A DNA stretch of 64,000 nucleotides from Clusia tigrina (lineage: Eukaryota > Arthropoda > Insecta > Diptera > Clusiidae). The DNA lies in the NCBI GenBank assembly GCA_920105625.2, contig OV050032.1, positions 95,650,542 through 95,714,541 of the forward strand, in the 5' to 3' direction. Below are positions 11,368-24,600 of the stretch, piece after piece (within the stretch, counting starts at the first letter, position 1; each line of letters opens with the position of its first letter). The position numbers and the translations under genes are program-made. The notes beneath the pieces were generated by a model, which saw only the letters and a program-made list of their open reading frames with translations, did not search any database and was not told where the DNA came from.

Positions 11368-12935
11368 CTCGAGCATCTTGTCAATTTAAGTTATCGCTCA
11401 AAGCTATGCTACCATTGAGTCCCAAATCAAACACTGATTAAACTTCAAATGGCAATAACTTCTAAACGGTACGTCCTACACCTATCAAAGTTTGCAACAC
11501 ACAAATGCTTGTATCTTTTTACTGGAGCGTCATAAAACCTTGAAATTTTGTAACAATAAAGTACTCGAGCATCTTGTCAATTTAAGTTATCGCTCAAAGC
11601 TATGCTACCCTAGAGTCCCAAATCAAACACTGATAAAACATCAAACGCCCCTAACTTATTTACGGTACGTCCTACACATATCAAAGTTTGAAACATACAA
11701 ATGATTGTAATTTTTTACTGGAGCGTCATAAAACCTTGAAATTTTGTAACAATAAAGTACTCGAGCATCTTGTCAATTTAAGTTATCGCTCAAAGCTATG
11801 CTACCATTGAGTCCCAAATCAAACACTGATACAACTTCAAACGCCCCTAACTTCTTTACGGTACGTCCTACACATAACAAAGTTTGCAACATACAAATGC
11901 TTGTAACTTTTTACTGGAGCGTCATAAAACCTTGAAATTTTGTAACAATAATGTACTCGAGCCTCTTGTCAATTTAAGCTATCGCTCAAAGCTATGATAC
12001 CCTAGAGTCCCAAATCAAACACTGATAAAACTTCAAACGCCCCTAACTTCTTTACGGTACGTCCTACACATATCAAAGTTTGCAACATACAAATGCTTGT
12101 AACTTTTTACTGGAGCGTCATAAAACCTTGAAATTTTGTAACAATAGAGTACTCGAGCATCTTGTCAATTTAAGTTATCGCTCAAAGCTATGCTACCATT
12201 GAGTCCCAAATCAAACACTGATTAAACTATAAATGGCAATAACTTCTATACGGTACGTCCTACACCTATCAAAGTTTGCAACACACAAATGCTTGTATCT
12301 TTTTACTGGAGCGTCATAAAACCTTGAAATTTTGTAACAATAAAGTACTCGAGCATCTTGTCAATTTAAGTTATCGCTCAAAGCTATGCTACCCTAGAGT
12401 CCCAAATCAAACACTGATAAAACCTCAAACGCCCCTAACTTATTTACGGTACGTCCTATACATATCAAAGTTTGAAACATACAAATGATTGTAATTTTTT
12501 ACTGGAGCGTCATAAAACCTTGAAATTTTGTAACAATAAAGTACTCGAGCATCTTGTCAATTTAAGTTATCGCTCAAAGCTATGCTACCATTGAGTCCCA
12601 AATCAAACACTGATAAAACTTCAAACGCCCCTAACTTCTTTACGGTACATCCTACACATATCAAAGTTTGGAACATACAAATGCTTGTAACTTTTTACTG
12701 GAGCGTCATAAAACCTTGAAATTTTGTAACAATAATGTACTCGAGCCTCTTGTCAATTTAAGCTATCGCTCAAAGCTATGATACCCTAGAGTCCCAAATC
12801 AAACACTGATAAAACTTCAAACGCCCCTAACTTCTTTACGGTACGTCCTACACATATCAAAGTTTGCAACATACAAATGCTTGTAACTTTTTACTGGAGC
12901 GTCATAAAACCTTGAAATTTTGTAACAATAGAGTA
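11368..12935. repeat. 784-bp tetramer HOR (M1-M2-M3-M4), two copies
   Basis: Two successive four-monomer units start at the ctcgag sites 11368 and 12152, and the next M1 starts at 12936. In each unit the order is M1 (gattaaac.., gcaacacac, gcttgtatc), M2 (ccctagag, ttatttacgg, gaaacatac, atgattgtaattt), M3 (ccattgag, gcttgtaac, then aataatg) and M4 (gagcctc, agctatc, gataccctag, then aatagag). The same order recurs at 45782-46957, so this looks like the basal HOR of the array. Classes were assigned by eye from linked sites. Confidence 0.8.
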
Positions 12936-15875
12936 CTCGAGCATCTTGTCAATTTAAGTTATCGCTCAAAGCTATGCTACCATTGAGTCCCAAATCAAAC
13001 ACTGATTAAACTATAAATGGCAATAACTTCTATACGGTACGTCCTACACCTATCAAAGTTTGCAACACACAAATGCTTGTATCTTTTTACTGGAGCGTCA
13101 TAAAACCTTGAAATTTTGTAACAATAAAGTACTCGAGCATCTTGTCAATTTAAGTTATCGCTCAAAGCTATGCTACCCTAGAGTCCCAAATCAAACACTG
13201 ATAAAACTTCAAACGCCCCTAACTTCTTTACGGTACGTCTTACACATATCAAAATTTGAAACATACAAATGATTGTAATTTTTTACTGGAGCGTCATAAA
13301 ACCTTGAAATTTTGTAACAATAAAGTACTCGAGCATCTTGTCAATTTAAGTTATCGCTCAAAGCTATGCAACCATTGAGTCCCAAATCAAACACTGATAA
13401 AACTTCAAACGCCCCTAACTTCTTTACGGTACGTCCTACACATATCAAAGTTTGCAACATACAAATGCTTGTAACTTTTTACTGGAGCGTCATAAAACCT
13501 TGAAATTTTGTAACAATAATGTACTCGAGCATCTTGTCAATTTAAGTTACCGCTCAAAGCTATGCTACCATTGAGTCCCAAATCAAACACTGATTAAACT
13601 TCAAATGGCAATAACTTCTATACGGTACGTCCTACACCTATCAAAGTTTGCAACATACAAATGCTTGTATCTTTTTACTGGAGCGTCATAAAACCTTGAA
13701 ATTTTGTAACAATAAAGTACTCGAGCATCTTGTCAATTTAAGTTATCGCTCAAAGCTATGCTACCCTAGAGTCCCAAATCAAACACTGATAAAACCTCAA
13801 ACGCCCCTAACTTATTTACGGTACGTCCTACACATATCAAAGTTTGAAACATACAAATGATTGTAATTTTTTACTGGAGCGTCATAAAACCTTGAAATTT
13901 TGTAACAATAAAGTACTCGAGCATCTTGTCAATTTAAGTTATCGCTCAAAGCTATGATACCCTAGAGTCCCAAATCAAACACTGATAAAACTTCAAACGC
14001 CCCTAACTTCTTTACGGTACGTCCTACACATATCAAAGTTTGCAACATACAAATGCTTGTAACTTTTTACTGGAGCGTCATAAAACCTTGAAATTTTGTA
14101 ACAATAGAGTACTCGAGCATCTTGTCAATTTAAGTTATCGCTCAAAGCTATTCTACCATTGAGTCCCAAATCAAACACTGATTAAACTATAAATGGCAAT
14201 AACTTCTATACGGTACGTCCTACACCTATCAAAGTTTGCAACACACAAATGCTTGTATCTTTTTACTGGAGCGTCATAAAACCTTGAAATTTTGTAACAA
14301 TAAAGTACTCGAGCATCTTGTCAATTTAAGTTATCGCTCAAAGCTATGCTACCCTAGAGTCCCAAATCAAACACTGATAAAACCTCAAACGCCCCTAACT
14401 TATTTACGGTACGTCCTACACATATCAAAGTTTGAAACATACAAATGATTGTAATTTTTTACTGGAGCGTCATAAAACCTTGAAATTTTGTAACAATAAA
14501 GTACTCGAGCATCTTGTCAATTTAAGTTATCGCTCAAAGCTATGATACCCTAGAGTCCCAAATCAAACACTGATAAAACTTCAAACGCCCCTAACTTCTT
14601 TACGGTACGTCCTACACATATCAAAGTTTGCAACATACAAATGCTTGTAACTTTTTACTGGAGCGTCATAAAACCTTGAAATTTTGTAACAATAGAGTAC
14701 TCGAGCATCTTGTCAATTTAAGTTATCGCTCAAAGCTATGCTACCATTGAGTCCCAAATCAAACACTGATTAAACTATAAATGGCAATAACTTCTATACG
14801 GTACGTCCTACACCTATCAAAGTTTGCAACACACAAATGCTTGTATCTTTTTACTGGAGCGTCATAAAACCTTGAAATTTTGTAACAATAAAGTACTCGA
14901 GCATCTTGTCAATTTAAGTTATCGCTCAAAGCTATGCTACCCTAGAGTCCCAAATCAAACACTGATAAAACTTCAAACGCCCCTAACTTCTTTACGGTAC
15001 GTCCTACACATATCAAAGTTTGAAACATACAAATGATTGTAATTTTTTACTGGAGCGTCATAAAACCTTGAAATTTTGTAACAATAAAGTACTCGAGCAT
15101 CTTGTCAATTTAAGTAATCGCTCAAAGCTATGCAACCATTGAGTCCCAAATCAAACACTGATAAAACTTCAAACGCCCCTAACTTCTTTACGGTACGTCC
15201 TACACATATCAAAGTTTGCAACATACAAATGCTCTTAACTTTTTACTGGAGCGTCATAAAACCTTGAAATTTTGTAACAATAATGTACTCGAGCATCTTG
15301 TCAATTTAAGTTACCGCTCAAAGCTATGCTACCATTGAGTCCCAAATCAAACACTGATTAAACTTCAAATGGCAATAACTTCTATACGGTACGTCCTACA
15401 CCTATCAAAGTTTGCAACATACAAATGCTTGTATCTTTTTACTGGAGCGTCATAAAACCTTGAAATTTTGTAACAATAAAGTACTCGAGCATCTTGTCAA
15501 TTTAAGTTATCGCTCAAAGCTATGCTACCCTAGAGTCCCAAATCAAACACTGATAAAACCTCAAACGCCCCTAACTTATTTACGGTACGTCCTACACATA
15601 TCAAAGTTTGAAACATACAAATGATTGTAATTTTTTACTGGAGCGTCATAAAACCTTGAAATTTTGTAACAATAAAGTACTCGAGCATCTTGTCAATTTA
15701 TGTTATCGCTCAAAGCTATGCTACCATTGAGTCCCAAATCAAACACTGATAAAACTTCAAACGCCCCTAACTTCTTTACGGTACGTCCTACACATATCAA
15801 AGTTTGCAACATACAAATGCTTGTAACTTTTTACTGGAGCGTCATAAAACCTTGAAATTTTGTAACAATAATGTA
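12936..15875. repeat. 588-bp trimer HOR, five copies
   Basis: M1 monomers begin at 12936, 13524, 14112, 14700 and 15288, exactly 588 bp apart. Copies 1, 4 and 5 are M1-M2-M3, without M4. Copies 2 and 3 have a hybrid third monomer (from 13916 and 14504) with an M3 left part (gagcatc, agttatc) and an M4 right part (gataccctag, then aatagag). Trimers therefore seem to arise by losing exactly one monomer from the tetramer. Marker ttaccgctc recurs near 13547 and 15311, and gcaacc at 13368 and 15132 (offset 1764), showing a further 9-mer layer. Confidence 0.82.
13916..14111. repeat. Hybrid M3/M4 monomer (crossover product)
   Basis: The left part (gagcatcttg, agttatcgctc) is M3 type; from gataccctag onward it is M4 type, ending in aatagag. 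The switch lies within the shared tatcgctcaaagctatg. The neighbour order becomes M2-hybrid-M1, as expected from an in-register exchange between M3 and the adjacent M4 that removed one 196-bp unit. Further copies lie at about 14504 and 16072; the last also has tatcgtccaaag. Confidence 0.75.
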
Positions 15876-16989
15876 CTCGAGCCTCTTGTCAATTTAAGTT
15901 ATCGCTCAAAGCTATGCTACCCTAGAGTCCCAAATCAAACACTGATAAAACCTCAAACGCCCCTAACTTATTTACGGTACGTCCTACACATATCAAAGTT
16001 TGAAACATACAAATGATTGTAATTTTTTACTGGAGCGTCATAAAACCTTGAAATTTTGTAACAATAAAGTACTCGAGCATCTTGTCAATTTAAGTTATCG
16101 TCCAAAGCTATGATACCCTAGAGTCCCAAATCAAACACTGATAAAACTTCAAACGCCCCTAACTTCTTTACGGTACGTCCTACACATATCAAAGTTTGCA
16201 ACATACAAATGCTTGTAACTTTTTACTGGAGCGTCATAAAACCTTGAAATTTTGTAACAATAGAGTACTCGAGAATCTTGTCAATTTAAGTTATCGCTCA
16301 AAGCTATGCTACCATTGAGTCCCAAATCAAACACTGATTAAACTATAAATGGCAATAACTTCTATACGGTACGTCCTACACCTATCAAAGTTTGCAACAC
16401 ACAAATGCTTGTATCTTTTTACTGGAGCGTCATAAAACCTTGAAATTTTGTAACAATAAAGTACTCGAGCATCTTGTCAATTTAAGTTATCGCTCAAAGC
16501 TATGCTACCCTAGAGTCCCAAATCAAACACTGATAAAACTTCAAACGCCCCTAACTTCTTTACGGTACGTCCTACACATATCAAAGTTTGAAACATACAA
16601 ATGATTGTAATTTTTTACTGGAGCGTCATAAAACCTTGAAATTTTGTAACAATAAAGTACTCGAGCATCTTGTCAATTTAAGTTATCGCTCAAAGCTATG
16701 CAACCATTGAGTCCCAAATCAAACACTGATAAAACTTCAAACGCCCCTAACTTCTTTACGGTACGTCCTACACATATCAAAGTTTGCAACATACAAATGC
16801 TTGTAACTTTTTACTGGAGCGTCATAAAACCTTGAAATTTTGTAACAATAATGTACTCGAGCATCTTGTCAATTTAAGTTACCGCTCAAAGCTATGCTAC
16901 CATTGAGTCCCAAATCAAACACTGATTAAACTTCAAATGGCAATAACTTCTATACGGTACGTCCTACACCTATCAAAGTTTGCAACATA
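15876..16989. repeat. Mixed monomers, including M4/M2 and M3/M4 hybrids
   Basis: The monomer at 15876 starts as M4 (gagcctc) but continues as M2 (ccctagag, ttatttacgg, gaaacatac). The next, at 16072, is an M3/M4 hybrid with atcgtccaaag. M1, M2 and M3 copies follow, with gcaacc (16700) and ttaccgctc (near 16879) at 1568 bp from their 15.1-15.3 kb counterparts. No other content is present. Confidence 0.75.
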
Positions 16990-19900
16990 CAAAAGCTTGT
17001 ATCTTTTTACTGGAGCGTCATAAAACCTTGAAATTTTGTAACAATAAAGTACTCGAGCATCTTGTCAATTTAAGTTATCGCTAAAAGCTATGCTACCATT
17101 GAGTCCCAAATCAAACACTGATAAAACTTCAAACGCCCCTAACTTCTTTACGGTACGTCCTACACATATCAAAGTTTGCAACATACAAATGCTTGTAACT
17201 TTTTACTGGAGCGTCATAAAACCTTGAAATTTTGTAACAATAGAGTACTCGAGCATCTTGTCAATTTAAGTTATCGCTCAAAGCTATGCTACCATTGAGT
17301 CCCAAATCAAACACTGATTAAACTTCAAATGGCAATAACTTCTATACGGTACGTCCTACACCTATCAAAGTTTGCAACATACAAATGCTTGTATCTTTTT
17401 ACTGGAGCGTCATAAAACCTTGAAATTTTGTAACAATAAAGTACTCGAGCATCTTGTCAATTTAAGTTATCGCTCAAAGCTATGCTACCCTAGAGTCCCA
17501 AATCAAACACTGATAAAACCTCAAACGCCCCTAACTTATTTACGGTACGTCCTACACATATCAAAGTTTGAAACATACAAATGATTGTAATTTTTTACTG
17601 GAGCGTCATAAAACCTTGAAATTTTGTAACAATAAAGTACTCGAGCATCTTGTCAATTTAAGTTATCGCTCAAAGCTATGCTACCCTAGAGTCCCAAATC
17701 AAACACTGATAAAACTTCAAACGCCCCTAACTTATTTACGGTACGTCCTACACATATCAAAGTTTGAAACATACAAATGATTGTAATTTTTTACTGGAGC
17801 GTCATAAAACCTTGAAATTTTGTAACAATAAAGTACTCGAGCATCTTGTCAATTTATGTTATCGCTCAAAGCTATGCTACCATTGAGTCCCAAATCAAAC
17901 ACTGATAAAACTTCAAACGCCCCTAACTTCTTTACGGTACGTCCTACACATATCAAAGTTTGCAACATACAAATGCTTGTAACTTTTTACTGGAGCGTCA
18001 TAAAACCTTGAAATTTTGTAACAATAATGTACTCGAGCCTCTTGTCAATTTAAGCTATCGCTCAAAGCTATGATACCCTAGAGTCCCAAATCAAACACTG
18101 ATAAAACTTCAAACGCCCCTAACTTCTTTACGGTACGTCCTACACATATCAAAGTTTGCAACATACAAATGCTTGTAAGTTTTTACTGGAGCGTCATAAA
18201 ACCTTGAAATTTTGTAACAATAGAGTACTCGAGCATCTTGTCAATTTAAGTTATCGCTCAAAGCTATGCTACCATTGAGTCCCAAATCAAACACTGATTA
18301 AACTATAAATGGCTATAACTTCTATACGGTACGTCCTACACCTATCAAAGTTTGCAACACACAAATGCTTGTATCTTTTTACTGGAGCGTCATAAAACCT
18401 TGAAATTTTGTAACAATAAAGTACTCGAGCATCTTGTCAATTTAAGTTTTCGCTCAAAGCTATGCTACCCTAGAGTCCCAAATCAAACACTGATAAAACT
18501 TCAAACGCCCCTAACTTCTTTACGGTACGTCCTACACCTATCAAAGTTTGCAACATACAAAAGCTTGTATCTTTTTACTGGAGCGTCATAAAACCTTGAA
18601 ATTTTGTAACAATAAAGTACTCGAGCATCTTGTCAATTTAAGTTATCGCTAAAAGCTATGCTACCATTGAGTCCCAAATCAAACACTGATAAAACTTCAA
18701 ACGCCCCTAACTTCTTTACGGTACGTCCTACACATATCAAAGTTTGCAACATACAAATGCTTGTAACTTTTTACTGGAGCGTCATAAAACCTTGAAATTT
18801 TGTAACAATAGAGTACTCGAGCATCTTGTCAATTTAAGTTATCGCTCAAAGCTATGCTACCATTGAGTCCCAAATCAAACACTGATTAAACTTCAAATGG
18901 CAATAACTTCTATACGGTACGTCCTACACCGATCAAAGTTTGCAACATACAAATGCTTGTATCTTTTTACTGGAGCGTCATAAAACCTTCAAATTTTGTA
19001 ACAATAAAGTACTCGAGCATCTTGTCAAATTAAGTTATCGCTCAAAGCTATGCTACCCTAGAGTCCCAAATCAAACACTGATAAAACCTCAAACGCCCCT
19101 AACTTCTTTACGGTACGTCCTACACATATCAAAGTTTGCAACATACAAATGATTGTAATTTTTTACTGGAGCGTCATAAAACCTTGAAATTTTGTAACAA
19201 TAAAGTACTCGAGCATCTTTGTCAATTTAAGTTATCGCTTAAAGCTATGCTACTATTAAGTCCCAAATCAAACACTGATTAAACTTCAAATGGCAATAAC
19301 TTCTATACGGTACGTCCTACATCTATCAAAGTTTGCAACATACAAATGCTTGTATCTTCTTACTGGAGCGTCATAAAACCTTGAAATTTTGTAACAATAA
19401 AGTACTCGAGCCTCTTGTCAATTTAAGCTATCGCTCAAAGCTATGCTACCCTAGAGTCCCAAATCAAACACTGATAAAACTTCGAACGCCCCTAACTTCT
19501 TTACGGTACGTCCTACACATATCAAAGTTTGCAACATACAAATGCTTGTAACTTTTTACTGGAGCGTCATAAAACCTTGAAATTTTGTAACAATAGAGTA
19601 CTCGAGCATCTTGTCAATTTAAGTTATCGCTCAAAGCTATGCTACCATTGAGTCCCGAATCAAACACTGATTAAACTTCAAATGGCAATAACTTCTAAAT
19701 GGTACGTCCTACACCTATCAAAGTTTGCAACACACAAATGCATGTATCTTTTTACTGGAGCGTCATAAAACCTTGAAATTTTGTAACAATAAAGTACTCG
19801 AGCATCTTGTCAATTTAAGTTATCGCTCAAAGCTATGCTACCCTAGAGTCCCAAATCAAACACTGATAAAACTTCAAACGCCCCTAACTTCTTTACGGTA

Positions 19901-21694
19901 CGTCCTACACATATCAAAGTTTGAAGCATACAAATGATTGTAATTTTTTACTGGAGCGTCATAAAACCTTGAAATTTTGTAACAATAAAGTACTCGAGCA
20001 TCTTGTCAATTTAAGTTATCGCTCAAAGCTATGCTACCATTGAGTCCCAAATCAAACACTGATAAAACTTCAAACTCCCCTAACTTCTTTACGGTACGTC
20101 CTACACATATCAAAGTTTGCAACATACAAATGCTTGTAACTTTTTACTGGAGCGTCATAAAACCTTGAAATTTTGTAACAATAAAGTACTCGAGCCTCTT
20201 GTCAATTTAAGCTATCGCTCAAAGCTATGATACCCTAGAGTCCCAAATCAAACACTGATAAAACTTCAAACGCCCCTAACATCTTTACGGTACGTCCTAC
20301 ACATATCAAAGTTTGAAGCATACAAATGATTGTAATTTTTTACTGGAGCGTCATAAAACCTTGAAATTTTGTAACAATAAAGTACTCGAGCATCTTGTCA
20401 ATTTAAGTTATCGCTCAAAGCTATGCTACCATTGAGTCCCAAATCAAACACTGATAAAACTTCAAACGCCCCTAACTTCTTTACGGTACGTCCTACACAT
20501 ATCAAAGTTTGCAACATACAAATGCTTGTAACTTTTTACTGGAGCGTCATAAAACCTTGAAATTTTGTAACAATAAAGTACTCGAGCATCTTGTCAATTT
20601 AAGTTATCGCTAAAAGCTATGCTACCATTGAGTCCCAAATCAAACACTCATAAAACTTCAAACGCTCCTAACTTCTTTACGGTACGTCCTACACATATCA
20701 AAGTTTGCAACATACAAATGCTTGTAACTTTTTACTGGAGCGTCATAAAACCTTGAAATTTTGTAACAATAGAGTACTCGAGCATCTTGTCAATTTAAGT
20801 TATCGCTCAAAGCTATGCTACCATTGAGTCCCAAAACAAACACTGATTAAACTTCAAATGGCAATAACTTCTATACGGTACGTCCTACACCTATCAAAGT
20901 TTGCAACATACAAATGCTTGTATCTTTTTACTGGAGCGTCATAAAACCTTGAAATTTTGTAACAATAAAGTACTCGAGCATCTTGTCAATTTAAGTTATC
21001 GCTCAAAGCTATGCTACCCTAGAGTCCCAAATCAAACACTGATAAAACCTCAAACGCCCCTAACTTATTTACGGTACGTCCTACACATATCAAAGTTTGA
21101 AACATACAAATGATTGTAATTTTTTACTGGAGCGTCATAAAACCTTGAAATTTTGTAACAATAAAGTACTCGAGCATCTTGTCAATTTAAGTTATCGCTC
21201 AAAGCTATGCAACCCTAGAGTCCCAAATCAAACACTGATAAAACTTCAAACGCCCCTAACTTCTTTACGGTACGTCCTACACCTATCAAAGTTTGAAACA
21301 TACAAATGATTGTAATTTTTTACTGGAGCGTCATAAAACCTTGAAATTTTGTAACAATAAAGTACTCGAGCATCTTGTCAATTTAAGTTATCGCTCAAAG
21401 CTATGCTACCATTGAGTCCCAAATCGAACACTGATAAAACTTCAAACGCCCCTAACTTCTTTACGGTACGTCCTACACATATCAAAGTTTGCAACATACA
21501 AATGCTTGTAACTTTTTACTGGAGCGTCATAAAACCTTGAAATTTTGTAACAATAATGTACTCGAGCCTCTTGTCAATTTAAGCTATCGCTCAAAGCTAT
21601 GATACCCTAGAGTCCCAAATCAAACACTGATAAAACTTCAAACGCCCCTAACTTCTTTACGGTACGTCCTACACATATCAAAGTTTGCAACATA
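16990..21694. repeat. 4705-bp tandem segmental duplication, copy 1
   Basis: A block of 24 monomers (24 x 196 plus 1) repeated directly downstream at offset 4705. Shared rare variants include acaaaagcttg (16991/21696 and about 18557/23262), aagttttcgctc (about 18448/23153), caaattaagtt (about 19026/23731), ctattaagtccc (about 19253/23958), cttcgaacgcc (19482/24187), gtcccgaatc (about 19655/24360), caaactcccc (about 20072/24777), cactcataaaac (about 20647/25352), gcaaccctag (about 21209/25914) and aaatcgaacac (about 21423/26128). The left edge is where gattaaac/gataaaac mismatches end. Confidence 0.88.
20316..20380. other. Conversion-like patch between the 4705-bp copies
   Basis: Within 65 bp, copy 1 reads gaagcatac, atgattgtaattt and aataaag (M2 state). 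Copy 2 at 25021-25085 reads gcaacatac, atgcttgtaac and aatagag (M4 state). The flanks agree, including the rare taacatcttt just upstream. One copy has therefore taken a short tract from another monomer class. Which copy changed cannot be decided from these two alone; the M4-like left part of the monomer suggests copy 1. Confidence 0.55.
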
Positions 21695-24600
21695 CAAAAG
21701 CTTGTATCTTTTTACTGGAGCGTCATAAAACCTTGAAATTTTGTAACAATAAAGTACTCGAACATCTTGTCAATTTAAGTTATCGCTAAAAGCTATGCTA
21801 CCATTGAGTCCCAAATCAAACACTGATAAAACTACAAACGCCCCTAACTTCTTTACGGTACGTCCTACACATATCAAAGTTTGCAACATACAAATGCTTG
21901 TAACTTTTTACTGGAGCGTCATAAAACCTTGAAATTTTGTAACAATAGAGTACTCGAGCATCTTGTCAATTTAAGTTATCGCTCAAAGCTATGCTACCAT
22001 TGAGTCCCAAATCAAACACTGATTAAACTTCAAATGGCAATAACTTCTATACGGTACGTCCTACACCTATCAAAGTTTGCAACATACAAATGCTTGTATC
22101 TTTTTACTGGAGCGTCATAAAACCTTGAAATTTTGTAACAATAAAGTACTCGAGCATCTTGTCAATTTAAGTTATCGCTCAAAGCTATGCTACCCTAGAG
22201 TCCCAAATTAAACACTGATAAAACCTCAAACGCCCCTAACTTATTTACGGTACGTCCTACACATATCAAAGTTTGAAACATACAAATGATTGTAATTTTT
22301 TACTGGAGCGTCATAAAACCTTGAAATTTTGTAACAATAAAGTACTCGAGCATCTTGTCAATTTAAGTTATCGCTCAAAGCTATGCTACCCTAGAGTCCC
22401 AAATCAAACACTGATAAAACTTCAAACGCCCCTAACTTATTTACGGTACGTCCTACACATATCAAAGTTTGAAACATACAAATGATTGTAATTTTTTACT
22501 GGAGCGTCATAAAACCTTGAAATTTTGTAACAATAAAGTACTCGAGCATCTTGTCAATTTATGTTATCGCTCAAAGCTATGCTACCATTGAGTCCCAAAT
22601 CAAACACTGATAAAACTTCAAACGCCCCTAACTTCTTTACGGTACGTCCTACACATATCAAAGTTTGCAACATACAAATGCTTGTAACTTTTTACTGGAG
22701 CGTCATAAAACCTTGAAATTTTGTAACAATAATGTACTCGAGCCTCTTGTCAATTTAAGCTATCGCTCAAAGCTATGATACCCTAGAGTCCCAAATCAAA
22801 CACTGATAAAACTTCAAACGCCCCTAACTTCTTTACGGTACGTCCTACACATATCAAAGTTTGCAACATACAAATGCTTGTAACTTTTTACTGGAGCGTC
22901 ATAAAACCTTGAAATTTTGTAACAATAGAGTACTCGAGCATCTTGTCAATTTAAGTTATCGCTCAAAGCTATGCTACCATTGAGTCCCAAATCAAACACT
23001 GATTAAACTATAAATGGCTATAACTTCTATACGGTACGTCCTACACCTATCAAAGTTTGCAACACACAAATGCTTGTATCTTTTTACTGGAGCGTCATAA
23101 AACCTTGAAATTTTGTAACAATAAAGTACTCGAGCATCTTGTCAATTTAAGTTTTCGCTCAAAGCTATGCTACCCTAGAGTCCCAAATCAAACACTGATA
23201 AAACTTCAAACGCCCCTAACTTCTTTACGGTACGTCCTACACCTATCAAAGTTTGCAACATACAAAAGCTTGTATCTTTTTACTGGAGCGTCATAAAACC
23301 TTGAAATTTTGTAACAATAAAGTACTCGAGCATCTTGTCAATTTAAGTTATCGCTAAAAGCTATGCTACCATTGAGTCCCAAATCAAACACTGATAAAAC
23401 TTCAAACGCCCCTAACTTCTTTACGGTACGTCCTACACATATCAAAGTTTGCAACATACAAATGCTTGCAACTTTTTACTGGAGCGTCATAAAACCTTGA
23501 AATTTTGTAACAATAGAGTACTCGAGCATCTTGTCAATTTAAGTTATCGCTCAAAGCTATGCTACCATTGAGTCCCAAATCAAACACTGATTAAACTTCA
23601 AATGGCAATAACTTCTATACGGTACGTCCTACACCTATCAAAGTTTGCAACATACAAATGCTTGTATCTTTTTACTGGAGCGTCATAAAACCTTCAAATT
23701 TTGTAACAATAAAGTACTCGAGCATCTTGTCAAATTAAGTTATCGCTCAAAGCTATGCTACCCTAGAGTCCCAAATCAAACACTGATAAAACCTCAAACG
23801 CCCCTAACTTCTTTACGGTACGTCCTACTGATATCAAAGTTTGCAACATACAAATGATTGTAATTTTTTACTGGAGCGTCATAAGACCTTGAAATTTTGT
23901 AACAATAAAGTACTCGAGCATCTTTGTCAATTTAAGTTATCGCTTAAAGCTATGCTACTATTAAGTCCCAAATCAAACACTGATTAAACTTCAAATGGCA
24001 ATAACTTCTATACGGTACGTCCTACATCTATCAAAGTTTGCAACATACAAATGCTTGTATCTTCTTACTGGAGCGTCATAAAACCTTGAAATTTTGTAAC
24101 AATAAAGTACTCGAGCCTCTTGTCAATTTAAGCTATCGCTCAAAGCTATGCTACCCTAGAGTCCCAAATCAAACACTGATAAAACTTCGAACGCCCCTAA
24201 CTTCTTTACGGTACGTCCTACACATATCAAAGTTTGCAACATACAAATGCTTGTAACTTTTTACTGGAGCGTCATAAAACCTTGAAATTTTGTAACAATA
24301 GAGTACTCGAGCATCTTGTCAATTTAAGTTATCGCTCAAAGCTATGCTACCATTGAGTCCCGAATCAAACACTGATTAAACTTCAAATGGCAATAACTTC
24401 TAAATGGTACGTCCTACACCTATCAAAGTTTGCAACACACAAATGCTTGTATCTTTTTACTGGAGCGTCATAAAACCTTGAAATTTTGTAACAATAAAGT
24501 ACTCGAGCATCTTGTCAATTTAAGTTATCGCTCAAAGCTATGCTACCCTAGAGTCCCAAATCAAACACTGATAAAACTTCAAACGCCCCTAACTTCTTTA

